From: Lachnospiraceae bacterium
Lineage (GTDB): Bacteria; Bacillota; Clostridia; Lachnospirales; Lachnospiraceae
Assembly: GCA_017615375.1 (NCBI GenBank)
Contig: JAGAAH010000119.1
Location: forward strand, 1-6,948
Direction of reading: 5' to 3'
DNA length: 6,948 nt
Of this stretch, positions 1 to 5,567 are shown one piece after another (position 1 is the stretch's first letter; each line of letters starts with the position of its first letter). Both the position numbers and the translations under genes were made by a program. The notes beneath the pieces were generated by a model. It did not search any database and was not told the origin of the DNA. It saw only the letters and a list, made by a program, of their open reading frames with translations.

Positions 1-54
1 AAGGCAAGGGAGAAATTTCCTGTATTAAAGGATAGAAGAGAAGATGAATGGTAA
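1..54 (+). CDS. Possible C-terminal end of an unidentified plus-strand gene (partial)
   Basis: Frame 1 is open from the window edge and reads 17 residues ending KFPVLKDRREDEW before a TAA at 52-54. The other two plus frames stop earlier, at about 26-28 and 33-35. The charged, hydrophilic tail is plausible for a protein C-terminus, and a hairpin that could serve as its terminator starts 8 bp after the stop. The fragment is too short to assign a family, and an open frame of this length can occur by chance. I do not recognise it. The call rests mainly on the adjoining terminator and on the otherwise unexplained 5' end of the window. Confidence 0.35.
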   Translation, partial: KAREKFPVLKDRREDEW

Positions 55-58
55 ATAG

Positions 59-90
59 AAAAGACCGCGACGATGTCGCGGCCTTTATTG
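59..90. terminator. Bidirectional intrinsic terminator between thiT and the upstream plus-strand gene
   Basis: The arms at 63-71 and 75-83 form a GC-rich stem of about nine base pairs closed by a three-base loop (GAT). Read on the minus strand, the stem (one G-U pair) is followed by TTTTC and then TATTT, giving a terminator about 20 bp past the thiT stop. Read on the plus strand, it is followed by TTTATTGTT, which could end the gene that seems to stop at position 54; in that direction one pair near the stem base is an A-C mismatch. The minus-strand role is the firmer of the two. Confidence 0.8.
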
Positions 91-103
91 TTATCTTGTA
101 AAA

Positions 104-772
104 TTACTGCTCTTTTAAAGCCATTGCCTTAACGTGATTAAATGCAGTTCTTACTGCAGGAATGAGTAACACGATAACTGTTATTGCACCTTCTGCGTAG
201 ATGTATGCAGCGTTGTATGCCATGCTGTATACGATTGGATTCCATCCTTCCGGAGCCCACTCTGCGAAGAATACATATCCTGACAATACGCTGAAGAAGA
301 ATCTTCCTGTTATTGCGGTAAGGTATGCAAAGATGATTGCGTATTTACTCTTGCATTTTGTGAAGCAACCGGAAAGACCGAGAGCACCGAATGCGAAGAT
401 GTAATCGATGAGCATCTGCGGAATGCTTAAAATGTATGGATCAATCATAAGCTGTAATAAACCGTATGCAAAAGCTGTCGTAAGACCGGCACCAAGTCCG
501 AACCAGTAGCCGATTACGGAGATGAAAAGCATACTGAACAAAGTGATTGAACCGCCCATCGGCATGTGATATACCTTGATGAACGAGGTTACAACGCCGA
601 GTGCAAGTGCCATTGCAGCAAATGCAAGACGTGTGGTATCGAATGTTTTACGCTTGCTTAAAAGTGCGTTTCCGATAAGTAACAAAGCGATTGCCAGCAA
701 AATAAGAGCTGTGTAGCCCGCAGTGGTAAGAAACTTATCACCGTCTGCGGTAGTACCGATAAAAAATGACAT
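104..772 (-). CDS. thiT: Thiamine ECF transporter S-component (ThiT/YuaJ family)
   Basis: This 222-residue hydrophobic membrane protein is the substrate-binding subunit of a group II ECF vitamin transporter. It should capture thiamine and work with an EcfA/EcfA'/EcfT energising module encoded elsewhere. Family-like stretches are MPMGGSITLFSMLF (70-83), GYWFGLGAGL (88-97), DPYILSIPQMLIDYIFAFG (111-129) and the final third with FFAEWAPEGWNP (168-179) and YNAAY (186-190). About seven membrane segments can be drawn. One of them, at about 17-38, precedes the usual six-helix core and makes the protein longer than the 182-residue Lactococcus ThiT. The start is fixed by AGGAGGA (781-787) placed 8 bases upstream of the ATG. 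A TPP riboswitch in the leader independently supports thiamine as the substrate. Several pocket residues differ from those of Lactococcus ThiT (see findings). A related vitamin or precursor is possible but less likely. Confidence 0.92.
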   Translation of the reverse strand: MSFFIGTTADGDKFLTTAGYTALILLAIALLLIGNALLSKRKTFDTTRLAFAAMALALGVVTSFIKVYHMPMGGSITLFSMLFISVIGYWFGLGAGLTTAFAYGLLQLMIDPYILSIPQMLIDYIFAFGALGLSGCFTKCKSKYAIIFAYLTAITGRFFFSVLSGYVFFAEWAPEGWNPIVYSMAYNAAYIYAEGAITVIVLLIPAVRTAFNHVKAMALKEQ

Positions 773-802
773 AAAAAAAGTCCTCCTATCTTTGCCGGGG
801 GA
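773..802 (-). promoter_or_regulatory. thiT ribosome binding site and likely riboswitch expression platform
   Basis: Read on the minus strand, a UCCCCC run (802-797) can pair with GGAGGA (786-781) in five of six positions (C799 faces A784), enclosing a 10-base loop. GGAGGA is the Shine-Dalgarno sequence of thiT, so the fold would block ribosome loading. A run of seven T follows immediately, ending at the ATG, so the same hairpin might also act as a weak intrinsic terminator. I favour translational control, but this is inferred from pairing by eye. Confidence 0.55.
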
Positions 803-815
803 TTTTCTTCTATCG

Positions 816-895
816 TGCTTTCCTACGCCGGTATTATCCGGTTCAGGTAATAAGGGTTGGTTAATAAACCATCTCAGCGATAAGCGCCCCTAGCA
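816..895 (-). promoter_or_regulatory. TPP (thiamine pyrophosphate) riboswitch, THI element
   Basis: Read on the minus strand, the thi-box signature appears in order: GCTAGGGGCGC, CTGAGA, ACCCTT, ACCTGAAC, then GGATAATACCGGCGTAGGAA. The outer stem P1 pairs TGCT (895-892) with AGCA (819-816). P2 joins GGGG to ACCC. P3 is a very short GCG/CGC stem. An extra hairpin, TGGTT/AACCA with a TATT loop, sits between CTGAGA and ACCC, matching the optional P3a of many bacterial members. P5 is CCGG/CCGG around ATAATA. The element lies in the leader of thiT. In this class, ligand binding normally turns the downstream gene off, which is the expected feedback on thiamine uptake. Confidence 0.97.
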
Positions 896-928
896 AATTA
901 TTAATTTGTAGTGTTTCACACAACTGTC

Positions 929-957
929 ATTATATTATTATTGAATTTCAAAATCAA
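929..957 (-). promoter_or_regulatory. Sigma-A promoter of thiT and its riboswitch leader
   Basis: On the minus strand, a perfect TATAAT (934-929) lies 17 bp from TTGATT (957-952), which matches TTGACA at four of six bases. Transcription should begin near 921-925, leaving about 25 nt before the aptamer and about 150 nt of leader in total. The -35 box overlaps the TGA stop codon of the upstream lysR-type gene (956-954). Confidence 0.8.
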
Positions 958-1826
958 GAGTTTTTCACATATTCTATAAGACTCTTTTTAAATACATTTA
1001 TAAGCGGCGTTACGCCCTCTCCTTTACGTACGCATAATTTAAGCTTACGTTTTCTTGTCTTATCAAGCGCTTTTACCACGACATTATAGCGAAGAGGCGT
1101 TACGAGTAGCTCATAATCGAGGCAGACTCCGAGCCCTTTTTCTACCATGGAAAGCATTACGTTAACGTCGCTGACCTCATAGAGAAGTTTCGGGCGAACT
1201 TCGCTGTCGTCGAGGAATCTTTTAATATCGGTATCCAAGATTTCTTTTACGCGGATAACGTCTTCTTCTTCAAAAGCTTTGACCGGGAAGTGCTTTTTAC
1301 TGCTGTATCTATTATCCTTAGGTATTATCGCAACCAAAGGGTCGCTTAGAAGATTCACCGAATCGTACTTTTCCGCAAGTGATTCGGGAAGTATGCATAT
1401 GTCGATTTCTCCTCTTCGTAAAAGCTCTGCTATGTAGGTGTCTTCACCCTCGATTAATTCGACTTTGATATTCGGATAATCGACGGTGAATTTCTTAAGT
1501 ACGCCCGGCATTATGTTGGCGGAGACACTCGGAGGTGCGCCGACTCTTATGTTACCGCTTGTTACACCGTGAAGAGCGGATATGGTGTAGTTTAATCTTG
1601 CGTAATCTTTGATGATACGGCGTACGTCAGGGAGAATTTCTTTGCCTTCCGCGGTAATCTCTACACCGTCATGGTTACGGAAAATCAGCGGAATTCCCCA
1701 TTCTTTCTCAAGTTCGGAAATCATTTTGCTTATTGCAGACTGAGTGTATCCCATTTGCTTGGCTGCGCGTGAGACACTCTTTTCTTCTATTACTTTAATG
1801 AATGCATTATATCTTTGAATTCCCAT
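954..1826 (-). CDS. LysR-type transcriptional regulator, divergent from nhaC
   Basis: This 290-residue protein has the usual length for the family. The N-terminal winged helix-turn-helix occupies about residues 1-60, with the recognition region SVSRAAKQMGYTQSAISKMI (17-36) followed by ELEKEWGIPLIFRN, a very typical LysR start. A linker helix leads to a periplasmic-binding-like effector domain from about residue 93 (IRVGAPPSVSANIMPGVLKKF) to the end, including GEIDICILPE and VEKGLGVCLDYELL. It is expected to be a cytoplasmic tetramer. The ATG at 1826 is preceded by a modest ribosome site (AAGGAATAGGT). Its position divergent from an NhaC-type antiporter, with an inverted repeat between the two genes, suggests it controls that gene and represses itself. 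The effector cannot be told from sequence; a small organic acid or ion-linked metabolite is a guess. No terminator is visible between its stop and the thiT leader. Confidence 0.93.
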   Translation of the reverse strand: MGIQRYNAFIKVIEEKSVSRAAKQMGYTQSAISKMISELEKEWGIPLIFRNHDGVEITAEGKEILPDVRRIIKDYARLNYTISALHGVTSGNIRVGAPPSVSANIMPGVLKKFTVDYPNIKVELIEGEDTYIAELLRRGEIDICILPESLAEKYDSVNLLSDPLVAIIPKDNRYSSKKHFPVKAFEEEDVIRVKEILDTDIKRFLDDSEVRPKLLYEVSDVNVMLSMVEKGLGVCLDYELLVTPLRYNVVVKALDKTRKRKLKLCVRKGEGVTPLINVFKKSLIEYVKNS

Positions 1827-1847
1827 ATTTTTACCTATTCCTTTTTG

Positions 1848-1871
1848 GAATAATTATTATAAAAATTATTC
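1848..1871. promoter_or_regulatory. Inverted repeat, probable LysR-type operator
   Basis: GAATAATT (1848-1855) and AATTATTC (1864-1871) are perfect inverted copies separated by eight bases (ATTATAAA). The repeat lies in the 114-bp divergent region. It covers the candidate lysR -10 box and is centred about 50 bp upstream of the predicted nhaC transcription start, where LysR proteins usually bind. The region is very AT-rich, so part of the symmetry could be chance. The repeat does not match the T-N11-A spacing exactly. Confidence 0.55.
1856..1861 (-). promoter_or_regulatory. Candidate -10 box of the lysR-type gene
   Basis: TATAAT on the minus strand (1861-1856) lies inside the spacer of the inverted repeat and would start a transcript near 1849, giving a short leader of about 22 nt. 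No good -35 box is present at 17 bp (CCAGTA), so the promoter would be weak. The call is tentative. Confidence 0.4.
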
Positions 1872-1872
1872 G

Positions 1873-1902
1873 CTTTCATACTGGATATGTTTATTATATA
1901 AT
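1873..1902 (+). promoter_or_regulatory. Candidate nhaC promoter with a weak -35 box
   Basis: TATAAT at 1897-1902 is a perfect -10 box. The best -35 candidate is CTTTCA (1873-1878), with an 18-bp spacer and only three matches to TTGACA. A strong -10 with a poor -35 fits a promoter that needs an activator. Transcription would start near 1909, about 32 nt before the ATG. Confidence 0.6.
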
Positions 1903-1928
1903 AGCCAGGTGTGCAAAAGCAACACGCT

Positions 1929-1934
1929 AGGAGG
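1929..1934 (+). promoter_or_regulatory. nhaC ribosome binding site that sets the start codon
   Basis: A full AGGAGG lies six bases before the ATG at 1941. The in-frame GTG at 1911 is only a few bases from the predicted transcription start and has no such site, so the 1941 start is preferred. Confidence 0.85.
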
Positions 1935-1940
1935 ATATTT

Positions 1941-3419
1941 ATGTTATTTAAGGGAAAAGAAACGGAAAAGAGACAGGCAACCCTCGGAGAATCACTTTTT
2001 TCATTGGGCTTTCTTGTTCTTTGCCTTGCTTTGGGAATTATTGTTTTCGGTGCGGATCCGCATATTCCGATGTTCATCGGTTCTTTCGGATGCGTTTTGG
2101 TCGCTTATCGTTTGGGATATAGATGGGGCGACATCGAAGGTTTTATGATGAAAGGAATCCAGAAGGTTATTCCTTCGCTTATAATCCTTATTGTTATCGG
2201 TATTCTTATCGGTATCTGGCTTGATGCCGGTGTGGTTCCGACAATGATTTATTACGGACTTAAGGTTCTTAAGCCGTCAATCTTCTATGTTGCGACGGTT
2301 ATTATTTGTTCTATCACATCCGTTGCCACAGGTTCTTCTTGGGGAACCGTAGGTACCATGGGTGTTGCTTTAATGGGTATTGCATTAGGCCTTGACATGA
2401 GCCTTCCTATAACGGCAGGCGCAATCGTATCGGGCGCTTACTTCGGAGACAAGATGAGTCCTTTATCCGATACCACAAACCTTGCTCCTGCAATGGCAGG
2501 CTGCGATGTTATGACGGGAATCAGATTCATGATTCTTCCGACATCAATTTCTTATGCAATTACATTAGCAATCTTCTTTGTACTCGGTCTTGGTAATGTT
2601 AAGACAGGTGAAGATATGTCATCCGTTAAAGCTATTTCGGATTCGCTTGTTGCCAATTTCAATATAACACCGGTACATTTCCTTCCGGTAATAATCGTAC
2701 TTGTGGCAGTTGCACTTAAGGTTCCTGCCGTTCCGGGAATTACGCTCGGAATCATAAGCGGTGCGATTATCGGAATTGTAACACAAAAAGATTGTACTTT
2801 TGCTTCACTTTTAAGCTGCGGTATGAACGGATATGATTGTGAGACAGGTTTTGAGACACTTGATAAGTTGCTTACAACCGGCGGTCTTATGAATATGATG
2901 TATTCATGCTCAATGGCGATAATCGCTATGATCTTCGGCGGTATCATGGAAGAGACCGGCCAGTTACAGGCAGTTGCAAACTTTATTACAAGAAAGATTA
3001 AAAAGCCTGCAGGACTTGTTACCGCAACAATGGCATCAAGCGTCGTTGCTAACGTAGTAATGGCAGACCAGTATATTTCATTAATCGTTCCGGGAAGAAT
3101 GTATGCGTCAAAGTATAAGGATATGAAGGTTCATCCTGTATGCCTTGCAAACGCAATTGCATCATCGGGTGCCGTAACCTCCGTACTTGTTCCTTGGAAT
3201 ACTTGCGGACTTTATGTATCGTCGATTCTTGGAATCGGTGTAATGAAGTATCTCCCGTACGCATTCTTTAATTACCTTACACCGCTTGTGGTTTTGGTAC
3301 TTGCTTACCTTAAGGTAACTGTAACGGACGAGCACGGAACGAGACTCTGCAACATTAAGAATAATGACGGCGATAATAACGGCAGCAATGATCAGAGTGA
3401 CAGAAGAGTATACGTATAG
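1941..3419 (+). CDS. nhaC: NhaC-family sodium/proton antiporter
   Basis: This 492-residue polytopic membrane protein has roughly eleven or twelve hydrophobic segments. It matches the NhaC family of secondary antiporters, which export sodium in exchange for protons; the family also includes the MleN-type malate-proton/sodium-lactate exchangers. Recognisable family blocks are TGSSWGT (130-136) and FGDKMSPLSDTTNLAPA (168-184), with charged membrane residues D170, K171 and D177, then an LTTGGLMNMM stretch and MADQYISLIVPG (374-385) in the second half. The N-terminus is cytoplasm-like (MLFKGKETEKRQ). The last 30 or so residues form a hydrophilic tail rich in Asn and Asp. The gene is monocistronic: a regulator diverges upstream and a terminator lies 14 bp after the stop. 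NhaC versus a carboxylate-linked exchanger cannot be settled here; a divergent LysR regulator would fit a metabolite-linked role. Confidence 0.88.
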   Translation: MLFKGKETEKRQATLGESLFSLGFLVLCLALGIIVFGADPHIPMFIGSFGCVLVAYRLGYRWGDIEGFMMKGIQKVIPSLIILIVIGILIGIWLDAGVVPTMIYYGLKVLKPSIFYVATVIICSITSVATGSSWGTVGTMGVALMGIALGLDMSLPITAGAIVSGAYFGDKMSPLSDTTNLAPAMAGCDVMTGIRFMILPTSISYAITLAIFFVLGLGNVKTGEDMSSVKAISDSLVANFNITPVHFLPVIIVLVAVALKVPAVPGITLGIISGAIIGIVTQKDCTFASLLSCGMNGYDCETGFETLDKLLTTGGLMNMMYSCSMAIIAMIFGGIMEETGQLQAVANFITRKIKKPAGLVTATMASSVVANVVMADQYISLIVPGRMYASKYKDMKVHPVCLANAIASSGAVTSVLVPWNTCGLYVSSILGIGVMKYLPYAFFNYLTPLVVLVLAYLKVTVTDEHGTRLCNIKNNDGDNNGSNDQSDRRVYV

Positions 3420-3432
3420 ATTTAATAAGCAG

Positions 3433-3466
3433 AAGCTTCGGTGTGTAAAAGCGCCGGAGCTTTTTT
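3433..3466 (+). terminator. Intrinsic terminator of nhaC
   Basis: AAGCTTCGG (3433-3441) pairs with CCGGAGCTT (3454-3462) in nine pairs, one of them G-U, around a 12-base loop. It is followed by a run of T to 3466. It begins 14 bp after the nhaC TAG and separates nhaC from the uvrBA operon. Confidence 0.9.
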
Positions 3467-3478
3467 GTTGCATATTAA

Positions 3479-3492
3479 CGAACAAATGTTCC
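3479..3492. promoter_or_regulatory. LexA (DinR) SOS box upstream of uvrB
   Basis: CGAACAAATGTTCC matches the Gram-positive LexA consensus CGAAC-N4-GTTYG at all but the last base, with the essential GAAC-N4-GTTC core intact. It ends 8 bp upstream of the uvrB -35 box. uvrBA is a classic SOS operon in Bacillus and relatives, so the context strongly supports the call. Confidence 0.88.
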
Positions 3493-3500
3493 TAAATCTA

Positions 3501-3529
3501 TAGACATTAAATATTCAAGGTGTTATACT
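3501..3529 (+). promoter_or_regulatory. Sigma-A promoter of uvrBA
   Basis: TAGACA (3501-3506, five of six bases of TTGACA) and TATACT (3524-3529, five of six bases of TATAAT) are separated by exactly 17 bp. Transcription should start near 3536, giving a leader of about 28 nt. Confidence 0.8.
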
Positions 3530-3551
3530 ACAATAAGTGATGCGCGTGATT

Positions 3552-3557
3552 AAGGAG
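3552..3557 (+). promoter_or_regulatory. uvrB ribosome binding site that sets the start codon
   Basis: AAGGAG lies six bases before the ATG at 3564. In-frame GTG (3537) and ATG (3540) codons upstream sit at the predicted transcript 5' end and lie before this site, so they are unlikely starts. Confidence 0.85.
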
Positions 3558-3563
3558 AAGAAG

Positions 3564-5552
3564 ATGGACTTTAAGTTGCATTCGGAGTATAAGCCGACAG
3601 GCGACCAGCCGGAGGCTATAGAGAAGCTCGTACAGGGGTTCAAGGAAGGCAATCAGTTTGAGACTTTGCTTGGCGTTACCGGTTCGGGTAAAACTTTTAC
3701 CATGGCAAATGTAATAGAGAAGCTTAACAAGCCGACGCTTATTATCAGTCATAATAAGACGTTGGCGGGTCAGTTATACTCTGAAATGAAGGAATTCTTC
3801 CCTGAAAATGCGGTTGAATACTTCGTGTCCTACTATGATTATTATCAGCCGGAGGCTTATGTTCCTTCGACGGATACCTATATAGAGAAGGACTCTTCAA
3901 TTAACGAAGAGATTGATAAATTGCGTCTGTCTGCGACATCATCGTTATCGGAGCGGCGTGACGTTATTGTTGTTGCGTCCGTATCCTGTATATACGGCTT
4001 GGGAAGCCCGAAGGATTACCTTAACATGATGGTATCTTTACGTCCGGGAATGACAAAGGACAGAGATGAGGTCATAAAGGAACTTATTGAGATTCAATAC
4101 GACAGAAACGAGATGGACTTTAAGCGAGGCACATTCCGTGTACGCGGGGATGTACTCGATATATTCCCGGCAGATTACAGCGACAGCGCCATCCGTGTAG
4201 AGTTTTTTGGCGATGAGATTGACAGGATTACAGAGATAGATGTGCTCACGGGCGAGATTAAGGCAGACCTTAATCACGTGGGTATCTTTCCGGCATCTCA
4301 TTACGTAGTACCGCCTGAGAAGATTAATGAGGCTACGGAAGAGATACTTACTGAGCTTGACGAGCGGGTTAAATATTTTAAACACGAGGGCAAGCTTTTG
4401 GAAGCACAGCGAATCGCGGAACGTACGAACTTTGACGTAGAGATGATTAGAGAGACCGGAATTTGTTCCGGCATAGAGAATTATACGAGACAGTTGTCGG
4501 GATTAAAGCCGGGTGAACCACCATATACTTTGATGGATTATTTCCCGGAAGATTTCCTTATAATCGTGGATGAGTCGCATATTACTTTGCCGCAGGTAGG
4601 CGGTATGTACAGGGGTAACCTTGCACGTAAGACGACGCTTATAGATTACGGATTCAGACTACCGTCCGCAATGGATAATAGGCCGCTTTGTTTTGAAGAA
4701 TTCGAAGGCAAGATTAATCAGATGCTTTTTGTATCTGCTACACCGTCTAAGTATGAAGAAGAACATGAATTGCTTCGAGCGGAGCAGATTCTCAGACCTA
4801 CGGGATTGCTTGATCCCGAGATTTCAGTTCGCCCTATAGCAGGTCAGATTGATGATCTTTTATCCGAGATTAGGAAAGAGACCAAGGGCGGCAATAAAGT
4901 ATTGGTTACGACATTAACCAAGAAGATGGCGGAAGATTTGACGTCATACTTACGAGAAGCGGGTGTTAAGGTTAAGTACCTGCATTCTGATATAGATACT
5001 TTGGAGAGAGCCGAGATTATAAGAGATTTGCGACTTGGAGTATTTGATGTGCTTGTCGGAATCAACCTGCTTCGAGAAGGACTTGATATTCCCGAGATTT
5101 CGCTTGTTGCGATACTTGATGCGGATAAGGAAGGCTTCTTACGTTCGGAGACTTCGCTTATTCAGACTATAGGCCGTGCGGCACGTAACTCCGAAGGTCA
5201 CGTTATAATGTATGCGGATAACATGACCGACTCCATGAAGAATGCAATTTCCGAGACCGAGCGGCGCCGTGCGATTCAGAAGGCTTATAACGAAGAACAC
5301 GGAATTACGCCGACTACGATTAAGAAAGCAGTTCGCGATCTTATAAGCATCAGTAAAAAGGTTGCTGAAGAAGAGGCGAGATTCGTGCGTTCGCCTGAAG
5401 AGATGTCGATTGAAGAACTGGAGAAGTGCATTGAAGAAGTTAAGCTTAAGATGAACAGGGCGGCTGCGGATCTTAATTTCGAAGCGGCAGCAGAGCTTCG
5501 TGATAAGATGCTTTCTTTACGTAAGATGATAGAAGATATTAAGAACGATTAA
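3564..5552 (+). CDS. uvrB: Excinuclease ABC subunit B (UvrB)
   Basis: UvrB is the damage-verifying, helicase-like subunit of bacterial nucleotide excision repair. It is loaded by UvrA and then recruits the UvrC nuclease. The 662 residues match normal family length. In order, the protein shows the Q-like TGDQPEAI start (12-19); Walker A GVTGSGKT (37-44, K43); the aromatic beta-hairpin that clamps one DNA strand (about 90-112, [21 protein letters not shown], split here as [10 protein letters not shown] and [11 protein letters not shown]); the Walker B variant DESH (336-339); motif [11 protein letters not shown] (534-542, arginine fingers R538 and R541); and a C-terminal UVR coiled-coil domain (about 616-655) that contacts UvrC and UvrA. 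All key residues are present and the frame is intact. It is the first gene of an operon with uvrA, 15 bp downstream, under a LexA box. Confidence 0.98.
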   Translation: MDFKLHSEYKPTGDQPEAIEKLVQGFKEGNQFETLLGVTGSGKTFTMANVIEKLNKPTLIISHNKTLAGQLYSEMKEFFPENAVEYFVSYYDYYQPEAYVPSTDTYIEKDSSINEEIDKLRLSATSSLSERRDVIVVASVSCIYGLGSPKDYLNMMVSLRPGMTKDRDEVIKELIEIQYDRNEMDFKRGTFRVRGDVLDIFPADYSDSAIRVEFFGDEIDRITEIDVLTGEIKADLNHVGIFPASHYVVPPEKINEATEEILTELDERVKYFKHEGKLLEAQRIAERTNFDVEMIRETGICSGIENYTRQLSGLKPGEPPYTLMDYFPEDFLIIVDESHITLPQVGGMYRGNLARKTTLIDYGFRLPSAMDNRPLCFEEFEGKINQMLFVSATPSKYEEEHELLRAEQILRPTGLLDPEISVRPIAGQIDDLLSEIRKETKGGNKVLVTTLTKKMAEDLTSYLREAGVKVKYLHSDIDTLERAEIIRDLRLGVFDVLVGINLLREGLDIPEISLVAILDADKEGFLRSETSLIQTIGRAARNSEGHVIMYADNMTDSMKNAISETERRRAIQKAYNEEHGITPTTIKKAVRDLISISKKVAEEEARFVRSPEEMSIEELEKCIEEVKLKMNRAAADLNFEAAAELRDKMLSLRKMIEDIKND

Positions 5553-5567
5553 TTATAGAGGTTTTAT

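Noticed and set aside
201..404. Plus-strand open frame opposite thiT
   Set aside because: It is antisense to a well-supported membrane transporter gene, has no ribosome site and has no recognisable protein character.
1835..2077. Minus-strand open frame covering the lysR-nhaC intergenic region
   Set aside because: It overlaps the divergent promoters and the nhaC start, and its translation looks like random AT-rich sequence plus the nhaC antisense.
1909..2148. Second plus-strand frame overlapping the nhaC start
   Set aside because: It is a shadow frame. The nhaC frame has the AGGAGG site and the family motifs.
2552..2947. 131-residue minus-strand open frame inside nhaC
   Set aside because: It is a long antisense shadow caused by codon bias, with no ribosome site or family features.
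3162..3485. Minus-strand open frame across the nhaC end and terminator
   Set aside because: It runs through the terminator hairpin and the LexA box, and has no supporting signals.
4038..4385. Minus-strand open frame inside uvrB
   Set aside because: It is antisense to a conserved, intact repair gene.
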